Assembly: GCA_031841125.1 (NCBI GenBank)
Contig: CM063114.1
Coordinates: 46,273,574-46,337,573 of the forward strand
DNA: 64,000 nt
Origin: Acanthococcus lagerstroemiae
Taxonomy: Eukaryota; Arthropoda; Insecta; Hemiptera; Eriococcidae
Reading direction: 5' to 3'
The notes under the pieces are model-generated. The model saw only the letters and a list, made by a program, of their open reading frames with translations, was not told the DNA's origin and made no database searches. Below are positions 1-10,599 of the stretch, piece by piece. The translations under genes and the position numbers were made by a program. How positions within the stretch are numbered: position 1 is the first letter of the stretch; the number at the start of each line of letters is the position of its first letter.

Positions 1-500
1 CAAAATTTTATCCATTTACATTGGCCAGTGTTACCCTAGTAACGATTCAAATGTTGAAAAACGTGATTTCTTAGCTAAAACTTTGGAATTCCAACGCGTG
101 TCTGCGCTTTGCGGAACTGCATTGGGACAAGAATGTAGGAACTATAAATATTTTTAAAACTCAGGAAATCATATTTTGAAAAGGAGTATTCAGGATAAAC
201 TTCGGGAAAACGTTGTTTAAAAAAGAAAAAGTTAGCCAAAATTTTCAGAGGAAATTTACAAATTTACCAGTTTTGTTGAAAATGACCAGGATTCTTGGTA
301 CAGTGTGTTCATTATGTATGCAAACGATTACCCTTTAGGCTTCACTTGTAATGCAGTGACGCCAAGAAATGTATTCTTTATTGTAGATCAGGGGAGGCAC
401 CTCGGAATTCCAAAGTTTTGCATACCTGAAAAATCAAGTTTTTCAACATTTGAATCGTTATTGTGGTAACACTGGCGAATATAAATGAATTCAATTTGTC
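1..500. mobile_element. MITE-like element with ~95-bp imperfect inverted arms
   Basis: The left arm (about 1-98) and the right arm (about 403-500, read on the minus strand) align over roughly 90 bases. Both contain GCCAGTGTTAC, then ACGATTCAAATGTTGAAAAA, then AAACTTTGGAATTCC in the same order. The interior (~300 bp) holds no convincing open frame. The left end may continue beyond the window, so target duplications cannot be checked. Long inverted ends without coding capacity fit a non-autonomous DNA transposon; the superfamily is not assigned. Confidence 0.75.
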
Positions 501-1445
501 ATGCATAATGTAATAATTTCAGACAGAAAATTTACTGGACTTTCATGCAAATTGGTAAATTTTTCTTAATATTTGTATATATTTTTTCAAATGGCCAATG
601 TTGACTAAAAAAGTTGAACATTGACTCTCATGAGGCACTGGTTTATAATATACGATCAAGCTCAGACTACCGTGAGATTTTGAATTTTTGAAATAATTTC
701 TGGGTGGGGGGGGGGGGTTAATATTCCGAGAAAAGTTTTTTAAATAAAGACCACCCTGCGGTACATGTGCATGATGTTCGCTGATAACCAGTGAGTGAGT
801 ACTGAGTAGTGATATCGCAGTAGCATAATGCTAACTCACGTACATTGGTGAAGAGTTTTTCTCCATAAAAAATGTAGGTAGCGCTTTTTCTCTTCAGGTG
901 CCGTATTCGTGCTGGACGTTGGCGATCGCGGTTTCTGATGCCCGACTTTCCTGGGCAGGGTTAATTAGGATAGTATGCCGTTGCTTCCCCCGCAGGGCCG
1001 GATTAAGGTCTTGAGCGCCCCTGGGCACTCACTTAGAAGCATCCCTCCCCCTTTCGAGCCTTGGGAATAGCGAGTTGGGAATGAATTTTTGTATATTACA
1101 TTCGAAAATTTCTGCACGCCCTCAAAAATGTTCCGCCCTGTGCATTAATCCGGGCCTGTTCTCCCGTTTCGGTTGCGGTAGAGTTTCCCGTCTCTGTACC
1201 GAAGAGTGTGCAGCTGCAGTTCACTTACTAATCACGTGTTTCGCAACATTGAGTAAGCTGCCCACGACACGCACAGTACCAATCTTTCTGACCTATTATT
1301 ACTATGTGAAACTCTTTGAATGGTAAATGAAGATTGCTAGAATATGTAGAATAACATGTTCGCTCTGAAAAGGGCGTAAGTGTGCACACTGTGGCCCTTT
1401 TTAAAACGGCACCATTATTAAAGTACTTACTAAAATGTCATGGTG
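501..1445. other. Unassigned sequence with a G homopolymer
   Basis: No gene recognised. A 12-base G run lies at 706-717. The 83-codon open frame at 1075-1326 resembles no family I know and lies in ordinary-looking intergenic DNA; I treat it as chance. Confidence 0.5.
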
Positions 1446-1537
1446 CCTCCCCCCCCCCATTCGACTGAAACGGAGGGCCAGTCAGATCACACCCTCCCCC
1501 CCCCCATTCGACTGAAACGGAGGGCCAGTCAGATCAC
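1446..1537 (+). repeat. Tandem duplication of a ~46-bp unit starting with a poly-C run
   Basis: Two nearly identical copies follow each other directly. Each has a 10-base C run (1449-1458 and 1496-1505) followed by CATTCGACTGAAACGGAGGG and CCAGTCAGATCACA. The near identity implies a recent duplication or an assembly artefact at the C run. Confidence 0.85.
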
Positions 1538-1669
1538 AAAATAGACAAGCCCGCTATTAGGCAGACAAACAAAACAGAAGATAAGGTCACAGTTTTTTTG
1601 ACCTATTTCGGAGTCTGAAAAATGAACAAGAGTGGTACCTAACCTAATAATACAGTTGTCATTCAGTCG

Positions 1670-1800
1670 CACAGTGGCGCAGATTTGCCCTTCTATGGCT
1701 TTCTCGTTACTCTTCTGCAGATTGGCTGGCTAATACTTCCTTTGTAGTGAATTTTTGAAGCCGTTACCAGAAACGCCAACTGCCAACAGCCACCACTGTG
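1670..1800. mobile_element. Short (131-bp) candidate inverted-repeat element
   Basis: The left end reads CACAGTGGCG and the right end reads CACCACTGTG, an inverted pair with one mismatch. The outer bases GTCG/CCGAC also pair. The CAGTGGCG start resembles the ends of many animal hAT-type MITEs, such as the one at 35466-35752, but no 8-bp target duplication is visible. Confidence 0.35.
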
Positions 1801-2048
1801 CCGACATTTACAAATAAACGAAAATGGCGGCGTTCTCAAATTAATCTAATAAACGCTGAATTTAAAATATGATATCTTTGTGCTCGGAAATACGCGCGCG
1901 TATTACGTTGGCAGCCAAGAAAACAGAAGAACATTTAATTGGCGAGGATAGTCGCAGCCGAGCTCCAACGAATGTAAACAAGACGAGAAATATTTAATGC
2001 AAACACAGAAAGAGCGAGGGAGAAAGATCGTGAGAGTGTGGAAAGAGT

Positions 2049-2090
<42 letters not shown>

Positions 2091-2499
2091 ACTGTAGGAA
2101 GAAGACACACACACTTAACAAGTAACTTCTGCGAGTTCACTGAGTTCCGTGTGTAGTGTAGGCTCTCTAAATTTATGCTTCTGTAGAACTTTCAAAAATT
2201 ATTGTGTTCGACCCTAACTCGTTAAAATCGAGCGGAAGCGAAAATATACGCAGTGAATTGGCGATAGCACTGGTGTGAGATACGAATCACAGATTAGCCG
2301 AAACCGTAAAATCTATAGGTCCTTTGGATTGGGCAATTTGAGCTGGGCCCTCGTATCCCAATAAAATTAGCAAATTCGAAAAGAAAAATTGGTGTCAAAG
2401 GTTTTCTGCAGAATCTTGTTGACAGTGGTCCCCTGAATAACGACAAAAAAACTACATTCCTAACCAACATAAGTCCCCACCCTCTCTCTCTGGTGCGAA
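1801..2499. other. Unassigned, with a GA microsatellite
   Basis: No gene seen. A (GA)n run of about 38 bases lies at 2052-2089. The minus-strand open frame across it (1903-2121) is an artefact of the dinucleotide repeat. Confidence 0.6.
2052..2089 (+). repeat. (GA)n microsatellite
   Basis: Uninterrupted GA dinucleotides, about 19 units, flanked by GTGAGT on the left and GCACTG on the right. Confidence 0.95.
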
Positions 2500-2870
2500 A
2501 AGTTTCAAATTAGCAATAAATGTTTTCCAGAAATAAATTCAGCTACCCTTAAACCGTATGATACGATACCCGTATTGCATTATATGAAAATTTATTGCAA
2601 GCCCTATGCTAGATACCGCAGTTTTCAAATTAGGGATAAATTGTTTTCAAATATGAAATCAGCAACCCTTAAATCCATTGAAACGATACCTATATTGCAT
2701 TAAATGGAAAGTTTGAACCCCTGCTTCGTCCCGGGTACCATAGTATTCAAGTTTGGGGTAAGGCATTATCAAGAATGAATTCAGCAACTCTTAAAATTTA
2801 TGAAATCAATATCATTGCTGTGTATGAGAATTCTGAGCCACGCCCCTGAAAATACAGCCAAACATCGAAA
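2500..2870 (+). repeat. Three degenerate tandem copies of a ~123-bp unit
   Basis: Three successive units (about 2500-2622, 2623-2745, 2746-2870) share the order TTTCAAATTAGGGATAAA-like, TTTTCAAAAATGAATTCAGC-like, AACCCTTAAA, GAAACGATACC, ATATTGCATT. Divergence is roughly 20-30% by eye. Related units occur near 10050-10480, 14710-14790 and 58880-58940, so this is one copy cluster of a dispersed family. No open frame runs through it. Confidence 0.7.
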
Positions 2871-3799
2871 TCAAATTCGTCACTTTCGGAACCCCCGCAG
2901 TTGGTATTTCGGTTAGACGGGAAACATTGATGGATGTTTAATGGAAAATTATTTTTTTATACTGGAAAAAAATGAAAAATAGTAATTTAAGGACAGGGAG
3001 GAGGGGGAAGGAGAGAACTTGAGGAATGTATGATTAGTAACGCACGAAAATGGATTCGCCGGCGATATGCATCCTTTCTGTTCGCTAAAGTCGGTGGGAA
3101 CAAAACAAAATGTTGAAAACACTATCTTTGGTTTATAAAAGAATAATGGTGTAGTATTTTATTTATGATTGTACTTTCTTGGAAAACGGCTTCAAAAAGG
3201 TCCTTCTTTTAAAAGTGAAAAACAATTTGTTGAATTATGCAACTTAACTGGAAAATTAAGATCTAGTCAGACCACTGATACCATTCCATACTTATGATTT
3301 TTGCACCCTTCCTCCAGGTTGGTCCAAAAAAGTTTTTATTTTTGTGGAACGTTGCGCTCTCAAGGGATAAATTAATTTAAAAATATCTCAGCGAAAATGT
3401 TTTCTAAAATCTAAGAATATTTAGGGGTCAGCTTAGTGTAGGATTTCTCGTAAGAATATCAGTTATTTCATAATGAATATCCTAAAAAATCAAATTTCGC
3501 TTTAAAAATGGTCAGGCTTAAGAAAATTACTTTTTTTTTTTATATGTTAAGTAACAACAAAGTACCCGCACTTCATTTTCAAAAAAGAAATTTTAAATGT
3601 CATTGCACTCTTTTTCTTGGAAAACAGGAATCCTTAATTATTATTACTGGCCATAATTACGACATAAAAATACATATAAATAGATAAAATTGTTTTTTTT
3701 TAGTTTTCGGGCTCTCTAGATCCATTTTCAGGGTATTTTACATCCATTTCTTATCCTGGAGGCTCCACCACGGGAACCGGACCTAAAATTTAGACCTTT
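2871..3799. other. AT-rich unassigned sequence
   Basis: No gene, RNA or structured repeat recognised. It ends where the LINE fragment at 3800 begins. Confidence 0.5.
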
Positions 3800-4278
3800 A
3801 TTTTACTTTGGTACGCTCGTTACTGGAATTTGGGGTGTTAGTGTGGTACCCTTCGTCTATAACGCTTTCCGGAATTCTGGAATCCATACAGAAAAAATTC
3901 CTCAAATTTCTCTTTTACAAGACTTTTGAATACTACCCGTCTGGTATGGGATATGAGGAACTGTTACAGGGCTTCGAAATGCATTCATTGGAGGCAAGGC
4001 GTAGGACACTTTCCTTATTATTCCTCTACGACCTGATGCGGTGCAGAGTTGTGGCGCCAGAACTCCTCTCAAAAATCAATCTATGGGTACCTAGGGCTAA
4101 CAGCCGGTCCATGCGAACGTTCCGCACCCCATCCAAACGTACGGATATCCTGGGAAACAGTGTCTTATCCAGGGCATTGGATCAATATAATAGACTGTGT
4201 TTGAGCTGTCCGGACCTTGACATATTTTACCAGTCCAGGAATAATTTCAGTAAGATCATCCTGCAGGCTAAAGATTAG
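3800..4278 (+). pseudogene. C-terminal part of a Jockey/CR1-type LINE ORF2 (5'-truncated)
   Basis: An open frame of 156 codons from 3808 gives the segment downstream of the reverse transcriptase palm in Jockey/CR1-group LINEs. SLLEFGVLVWYP and IQKKFLKFLFYKTFEYYP match the conserved 'thumb' region (S-x-L-E-F-x-x-x-x-W-x-P ... I-Q-K-K-F). The same motifs recur in the minus-strand element at 42827-45010 (SILEFSSIIWNP, IQKRFLEYLYCKIFTYYP), so both belong to one group. Fingers, palm and endonuclease are absent, as expected for 5' truncation during target-primed reverse transcription. The frame is intact to its own stop at 4276-4278, so this end was inserted fairly recently or is short enough to escape damage. 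The ATG at 3808 is not a true start. Confidence 0.8.
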
Positions 4279-4317
4279 GAAATGAGCAAAAGGTGAGGAG
4301 AAAAATGAAATAAATAA

Positions 4318-4430
4318 TAATACGAATGAATGGACGAATGGATGAACGAATGAATGAATGATTGAATGAATGAATGAATGAACGAATTATGAATGAATGA
4401 TTGAATGAATGAATGACCTAATGAATATAA
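4318..4430 (+). repeat. Imperfect (GAAT)n microsatellite
   Basis: Repeated GAATGAATGA words with scattered changes (ATGGACGAATG, ATTGAATG), lying between the LINE stop codon and its 3' stem-loop. Confidence 0.9.
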
Positions 4431-4502
4431 ATACTATACTCTTAGTTTTGTATTCTAGTAAACAAATTATTGTCTTTAATCTTAAGTGAAATTATTTTGT
4501 AA

Positions 4503-4550
4503 AGGTGGTGTCGGCGGTAATTGGTCTACGGACTGTTGTCGGCACCACCT
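4503..4550 (+). other. 3'-UTR stem-loop of the LINE
   Basis: AGGTGGTG at 4503-4510 pairs perfectly with CACCACCT at 4543-4550. The next bases inward (TCGGCGG against TTGTCGG) extend the stem with G-U pairs in RNA. It lies just before the A-rich tail, where several LINE clades carry a structure read by their own reverse transcriptase. Confidence 0.65.
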
Positions 4551-4612
4551 CAAAAAATAAACAAATTTAAAATAAATAAATTATCGGGAGAAAATAGTCC
4601 TTAGAAAAAAAT

Positions 4613-4877
4613 AGGATTTCTTCAGTCGGTGATTTCATATTTGGGGTGGTTTTGGACCTAATTTAACCTATATTGGTCTACACTGGATTGGAATAAAGAA
4701 AACTTTTAACTTATAAATGTTGACTATAGACATATCAAAATTAGGGTTTTCGGAATCAATGATTCTCCTTTTGAAGTGGTTTTGGTCTTATCTCACACTC
4801 ATATTAGTCCACAAAGGCATGGAGCATGGAACATTCAAATTTATGAATGTGGGTGTCGAATATATCAAAATGAGATT
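4613..4877 (+). repeat. Two degenerate tandem copies of a ~130-bp unit
   Basis: Units 4613-4743 and 4744-4877 share in order: a GGTTTTGG-containing block, TATTGGTCTACA / TATTAGTCCACA, GGAATAAAG-like, and ATATCAAAATTAG / ATATCAAAATGAG. They are unlike the LINE before them. Confidence 0.6.
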
Positions 4878-6493
4878 TAAAATTTTTATAATTCTGTCTC
4901 TTAGAGACCCAGCAAGTGGAAGGTAGGAGGACTAAAAAAATCTCAAAATTGAAATTACTGCCTCAAAAAGCTACAGTTTTATGTATTTGAAGTCAACATT
5001 TCTGATTTCAAAATTTCCAGGTTCAGTGTATAAACGTGGACGATAGCATCAGAAAACCTCAGTAATGTAATTCCCCAACTTAAGAAACCCATTGAAAGTA
5101 TATCTGAAGAGAACGTTCGTAATTATTAAGAATCGATCCCCCCACGGAGCTTAAGGTTGATGGGCGGGTGTGGAATATCCTCAAAAATGAATTCAGAATT
5201 CTCAGAACTATGGAAACACAATTTTACAAATTTCTACGTATTCTTATTTCATGTCTATGGATATGTTACATAGTTAATGTGTATAATCATTCAAGGTGTA
5301 TAATTTTATAAAATACTCACCAATTTTCAGCCCTTCGTTACTTCTCTTACTGACGAATCCAGGTGAAATCCAGCAAATCTGCAATGTTCATTTATCTAAA
5401 CCCAATTTGGAATTTTCAGCCCTGTCGACTTCAAAGAGTATCACACAAAGGCCAAAAACAATCAAAAGTTCTGGTTTCTCACAATTCATTGCCCTTGGAA
5501 GGCGTTCTCTCCAAGCAACCACGCTGAAACCTTGAATTCTGTAAACAGACGTAAATTAAAGACCTCCAGAAGTTTTAGCGAGTTACCTTGTAAGGGGAGG
5601 AATCAGGGGCCGAAAACTAGTGAGAATTTTAATGAAATTATATTATACTGTAACTGATTACACGCATTAACGGTAACATATTATGCTTAAGGTAACGTGC
5701 CATATATTGGTCAGGTTTTTGGACAATCATATGTCGAGCTCTAATTACATGGAGGAATTGATTTTAGAATCGATGGATACTTTTATCCTTCCTCTACAAC
5801 ATACGATAAGATAGCGCTGCTATCACCCTCTTCCCCTGAATTAATCCACAGACATCCTACGAAGGGTCCAAAAACCGAAATTTGGCAACTATTGCTAATT
5901 ATTGGTCTGCGACAGAATTCTCCATTTTTAATCATAGCAAATGGTAGCGTGTGCTTTCAGGCATGAGTTTCACTTACACGCGCCGGTGTAAAGCTCAAGT
6001 TTTTTGTGCATGTTTGAAAACATGTTAGAATTTGCGAATTATTGGTCGACAAATGTTTGGTCCAATTTGAGAGAAATTTATCTGAAATTGACAGGATGAG
6101 AAGAAGAAAATGAAATTCAATTTACTCGTTGTAATCAATGTAGAAGTTGGAATTTTTTTCATCGGATGTTATTTTACTCGGCAGACTAATAAGGGAAAGA
6201 AAACGTTAGCGAATCATTGGTCAAAAAAATTGGAGCCAAATACTGGTCAGACCAAATGTTGGTCAAATTTTGTCTCCCATGTATTGAATTTCATTATTGC
6301 CATAGGTTCTGTAACTCTTAAATGGGCTACCTAACTTACTAAAATCGAAAAACCTAATGCTAGGAGTGAGATACAATCAGTTTCACAACTGGATTCCGTC
6401 TCCAATTCCTAGGACCCGCACTCGATAAATAGTTACTCAGTCGTCCGTTAAATATTCGAAAAATGTTCCTTAGTATGTCCTTTAAACTAACAA
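4878..6493. other. Unassigned AT-rich sequence
   Basis: No gene recognised. Short lines around 5160-5230 (AAAAATGAATTCAG...) echo the ~125-bp repeat family. Several TTGGTCA words occur between 5700 and 6270 in one orientation without a clear period. The open frames at 5296-5535 and 6110-6334 resemble nothing known. Confidence 0.5.
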
Positions 6494-6874
6494 GGAGCGT
6501 TTTTCCAAAACGGCTGAAGTCCATTTAGGGCAAAAATGAGACAAACGCGCTATCCGGTGGAGAAATATGTGACGCTTCACCTCGGAGCACAAAAGTGTCA
6601 GAATAACCTTTAAAGGAAGTGTTGGAAGCCAAAAAAGGAAAAATATCCAAAATGCATCAAGTCCACAGATGCTGAAGTTGGTGGCGTCATATCTCTATTA
6701 TTAGCGCATAGCTGATGGTACGAAACTTTGACCTACTTGTATTCCTGTATATGTTTGAGTATGCAACAAGGGTGTCATCTGCGTCGGAACTAGTGTAGGT
6801 AACACAGGAAACAGTTATTTGCTCCTGCTGTAAAATCGCTTTTTTGGACTTACGCCGTTTTGGAAAAACGCTCC
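6494..6874. mobile_element. 381-bp MITE with ~30-bp inverted ends
   Basis: The left end GGAGCGTTTTTCCAAAACGG is repeated exactly in reverse complement at the right end (CCGTTTTGGAAAAACGCTCC, 6855-6874). The match continues inward through a CT/CG-AAGTCCA segment. CTAA occurs close to both outer edges (6487-6490 and 6876-6879) and may be the target duplication. The interior has no coding potential, so the element is non-autonomous; superfamily unassigned. Confidence 0.85.
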
Positions 6875-7134
6875 TCTAAATTACAAAACGTTCGAAATTA
6901 ATAGCTTGAAGTACTTACTTTTTCGATTTTGATGACGTACTTCGCAAACAGGTTAATTTTTCCACAGTTCATATCTTCAACCCGAATCATTAAAATTACT
7001 TCGAACACAGATCATTATAAAGAAGTGCTGTGTGTCTGCTAGACCCTGTTAAAAAAAATAAAACTCTCGCGCCTTCTAGCGAATTAGATGTATAGTTTCA
7101 AAATTTTGACCATCAATTGGCACTTGGCACTTGA
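6875..7134. other. Unassigned spacer
   Basis: No feature recognised; an A-rich patch lies at 7049-7061 just before the LINE fragment. Confidence 0.5.
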
Positions 7135-7900
7135 CCAGGAAGTGGCAAAGTCTTTGTTGTTCGAGAATGCCTTAAAGAAAGTAAAATGGGATTTAGTAGG
7201 GTTGTCGGAAATATGAAGAAACGGAGAAGCGCTAATAAAAAGGAGAAATGGCGACTATTCCTACTACTGTGGAGAAACGAACGGACACAAAGGAGTAGGC
7301 TTTTACATAAGTGAAAGGCTGTGGAAACAAGTAGTAGAAATTAAGAAAATCGGAAGGAGTCTGTGCTAGAAAAATAAGGCTAGTAATAATTCAGGCTTGT
7401 ACTCTTACTCTAGATACCGACGACGAAGAAACAGACAAGTTTTATGAGACCGTGCAGGACACCCTCGACAAAGAGAAAGAACATTTATAGCTATAGGCGA
7501 TTAGAATGGTAAACTAGGAACGAGCAATTCCACAACTGGTAGTAACTGCATGGGCATGTTCGGCTTAGGGTTGAGAAATAAAAATGGTACAAAGTTAATA
7601 AATGCAAACGAAAACAATCTGAAGATAGCAAGTACCTTTTTCAAAAAGCGTGCAGTTATCTAGATTTCAGTATTTCTCTGATTACAGAGCAGGTAGATTT
7701 CTGATCTCCATTCCTAGAAGAGTAAAAAGTGCTGCATTAAATAAGGCTAAGATGACCCGCAAAAAACTAATTATCCCAAAATTCACAAACAGGAGACAGC
7801 CAGACAATAAATGGAAAATGAACTAAATAGTTATCTAGGGTCAAGCCAACAACAAAAGGTGCAAAAATTCTATGATAAAATCGATGAGATTTTTTTTGGA
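7135..7900 (+). pseudogene. APE-type endonuclease domain of an RTE-like LINE (frameshifted)
   Basis: Translating the plus strand in shifting frames gives the order of an apurinic-endonuclease-like LINE domain: VKWDLVGLSEI, then GHKGVGFYISERLW, then FYETVQDTLDKEKEH, AIGDxNGKLG, a stretch NLKIASTFFKKR, and finally SDYRAGRFLIS, the counterpart of the family's SDHRL motif. The enzyme would nick target DNA to prime reverse transcription. Several stops and frameshifts break it. Nothing of the reverse transcriptase follows, so this copy is truncated at its 3' side, the opposite of the usual LINE truncation. It stops before a minus-strand LINE 3' end at 8078-8410. Confidence 0.75.
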
Positions 7901-7984
7901 AACTTTAATTTAATTTGGACACCAAATACCTAAATGAAAGCACCGACGATAAATTATTATCTCAATAAGTTATCGAAATCACTT

Positions 7985-8078
7985 AAACTTAGAAATATGT
8001 AAATCAAACCCGAATTTTAGGCATAGACCTCAAACTTAGAAATATGTAAATCAAGCTTGATTTTTAGGCATAGCCTTC
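7985..8078 (+). repeat. 47-bp tandem duplication
   Basis: AAACTTAGAAATATGTAAAT begins at 7985 and again at 8032. Both copies continue to TTTTAGGCATAG with a few changes. Confidence 0.9.
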
Positions 8079-8410
8079 CTCAGCCTGTTCCACTCACGCC
8101 GGTCATGTACTATCCTATGATGAAGCTTGTTTCCTCCATGGTGCTTTATAATATCATCATCACCCCTTCTGATTGTTTCCTTGCCCTTCTTCCTTCCTTT
8201 CTTTTAAAAACGAGTTTTTGACTTTGTATGTCCACCTCACTTCATTTTGCTATATGTGCCCCTCTCAATCCCATTTCAGTCGTTTGGCTGCACCCAATAA
8301 ATTATTACTATTCCTCTTATTTTTTATCATATTAATTTTCTCACCCTATCTTTTAATGTTATTCCTAAAACTGATCTCTCCATTGCGGTCTGCAGGAATC
8401 GAGTAAGAAA
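8078..8410 (-). pseudogene. 3' (C-terminal) end of an RTE-like LINE
   Basis: Read on the minus strand, 8405 to 8078 encodes the tail of an RTE-like ORF2. In order it gives MERSVLGITLKDRVRK, LLGAAKRLKWD-x-EGHI, and ending HDRREWNRLRKAM. This succession (MERS..LG..LKDR, then K..W..GHI, then DR.EW..L..A) is typical of the domain after the reverse transcriptase. The LKDR segment is out of frame with the rest and stops are present. The reverse transcriptase itself is missing, so the copy is 5'-truncated. It points towards the plus-strand endonuclease fragment at 7135-7900. Similar tails end the elements at 25480-25760 and 25772-28300. Confidence 0.75.
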
Positions 8411-9240
8411 CATTTTGTTTGAAATAGTTTATCCTAAATTTAATAGTTCTCAATATTTTCACGGAAAATCTTTTTTGAGGACTTCAGCCACCCCCCTCTT
8501 CCTGAGAATTCAGCAAGCTAGTTCTCGGCTGTGGTTGTTTTTTAGTCATTAAGGGAACCACTGTCAACAACGTTCCGCAAAAAAACCTTTGATATCAATT
8601 TTGCTTTCCGAAGTCTCACTACTGATCTAATTTTACTGGGCTATCGGATGATAAAGTCGAGTGTTCAAGTGGCCTGCTGGCAGTGCCTGCTCGATGCTGT
8701 GAACGTGGCCAGTGGCCACTCCTTTCGGTAAAGGGTTGACAGCAAAAAGCATCGGGCCTGCCCGTGTAACCGGCGGATGTAAGAATTTAATTGAGTGTAA
8801 GCGGAGAGGAAAACTGACGGTGGCTCTTCGAAAAACAATATAATATAGCGAGTGGTGTAGCTTCTCTGTAATATGGCGCAGTTCATTATGACGCGAAATC
8901 AGGTACTCAGAGGGAAAGGAAGCGCTGGTCTTTGTCTCATTTCAGCCGGAGTAAAATAATGAGGGATTACCAGTGAATAATGGATGGGTTCCATTAGTTC
9001 GACTGTTCAAGTACACCATTTTGTATATTTTAATTCGCGTAACTTTTTAAACTTTGTTGTGTGACAAAGGAGAATGTCGCTGTCGAGGTGAAAAAGCGCT
9101 GAGGAACTCGAATTATTCTCACCGTGAGGATGTGTTGTGTACGAGCGAGTGCTGGTGAATTTTATACAAGCGTATTCGGAAGCTTATTGCGGATGAGTGA
9201 AAACAGCCAGCGGTGTTCGTAAAATTTGGAGGTAGCTGCG
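8411..9240. other. Unassigned sequence
   Basis: No gene or repeat recognised; the minus-strand open frame at 8665-8886 has no family resemblance. Confidence 0.5.
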
Positions 9241-9312
9241 AATCTTTTCGGGTTTGGATTTGAGAAAATTAAATGAACACCAGATCAGGAGACAAGGGTA
9301 CGTGGATTTCCG
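9241..9312 (+). other. Weak candidate first coding exon with splice donor
   Basis: An ATG at 9273 opens a short frame (MNTRSGDK) that runs into AAGGGTACGT at about 9294-9303, a good splice-donor context. The preceding ~250 bases are moderately GC-rich and free of repeats, as a 5' untranslated exon might be. No downstream exon could be linked, so this is only a possibility; chance is equally likely. Confidence 0.2.
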
Positions 9313-9999
9313 TACAACATGTCACCGTTGTTATTTAGTTTCCAATTTTTAAATATTTTATTACTCTGGGCGGGAAAAATGTTTTTTTTTGCTTCTCAGA
9401 TATTTCGAGCGTTAACACCCTCTTACAAAATACGCTCGCTGTACGGCATAATTTTGAAGCAACTGGAATTTGGAAAATTCGTTTTCATTCATGATCATGT
9501 GTTTCAACTTTTAGCAAAACTACTGAATCCTTGTCTCTTTCATCGAAACGGAGTTTCTGTCTTCATTGTGAAAAAAGAGAATAGGGGAATTCTAAATGAC
9601 AATCGTGTGTGAAATCATGTTGCATTTGTTCCATCAGAAATGTAGTGATGGATTCGGATTCAACTTCAGAACTACCCTTTAAACCTATGTAGTATGTACC
9701 GACCTTATAGAAGCGAAATTATTTTCTTAATTTCACAAAGAGTTTTAGGGACGCTCCAAACTTCTGATTCAAGAGTGTTTTGTGACTCCTCTGCCTCTTG
9801 TCATGAATTTGAAATTCAGGTTTTTATATTTATTCGTTTGTATGTTTACTTTCTTTTTTTTTAAATTAGTTTTTTGATAGATATGATAAATTCAGAAATT
9901 AAAAGAAAGAAATCATTCTACCGAATATCGAACTTTCTCATGGTCATTTAATTCAATTTTGTATTTATGCTTATTCGAAGGTGATATCGAAGCTATGTC
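9313..9999. other. Unassigned sequence
   Basis: Holds a 97-codon plus frame (9319-9612) rich in F and L with no recognisable domain; probably chance. Confidence 0.45.
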
Positions 10000-10480
10000 T
10001 AGGGCAAGAATGGGGGGAGAGGTGTCGAGAACTCAGGAAATCGTCGAGTAAGACGCGAATATCATAAATACATATCAGGTTTGAATTAGTGATCTTAAAA
10101 CATATGTAAATTGAATACCGTATGATGAGAACCAATCTTATCTGTCTCCAGCCCCCCTCTGCTCCAAATGTACCATATGGGGTCGGATTCAAAAATCGCT
10201 CTCAAAATCGGATTCAGCAACCTCAGAAACATATAAATTAATAAGTACCATGTTAAAAATATTGCAAATATTTGGTCCCAACCTCGGGTGATGTTGGAGG
10301 GGCAGATCCACAAAAAATATAAAAATCGAATCCAGTAATTTTAACACCTATAAATCGGCACCATAAAATTTACCCCAGTTCCTTTGGATGCCACCCCGGA
10401 GGATCAGACTCAAAAATCAATGTCAAAATAGAATTCAGTGATCTTGAAAACTTAGAGATCGAGTACTGTGTCGACAAAAT
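10000..10480 (+). repeat. Degenerate tandem copies of the ~125-bp repeat family
   Basis: About four diverged units share CGGATTCAAAAATC, GTCAAAAT-x-GAATTCAG, GATCTTGAAAAC and AATCGAGTACC-like words in the same order (clear starts near 10180, 10310 and 10400). The minus-strand open frames here (9971-10192, 10095-10313, 10370-10576) are products of the repeat. Confidence 0.65.
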
Positions 10481-10599
10481 TGGTTTCCAATTTTCGTGGA
10501 TCCTTCTTGGGGCTGCCCTGTTTGGAGGGTAGAAAGAAATGTAAGTTGGCAAAATATGAACCATCCTACTGGACAAAATGTATGTAGTAATTCATCGAA
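10481..10599. other. Short unassigned spacer
   Basis: Nothing recognised between the two repeat tracts. Confidence 0.5.

Larger units (their letters stand above)
4279..4570 (+). mobile_element. 3' untranslated end of the LINE fragment
   Basis: After the stop codon come an imperfect (GAAT)n tract at about 4318-4430, a stem-loop at 4503-4550, and an A-rich tail with several AATAAA-like words to about 4570. This is the expected order for a LINE 3' end. Confidence 0.65.

Noticed and set aside
1903..2121. Leucine/serine-rich minus frame resembling a signal peptide
   Set aside because: The LSLSLSLS stretch is simply the translated GA microsatellite.
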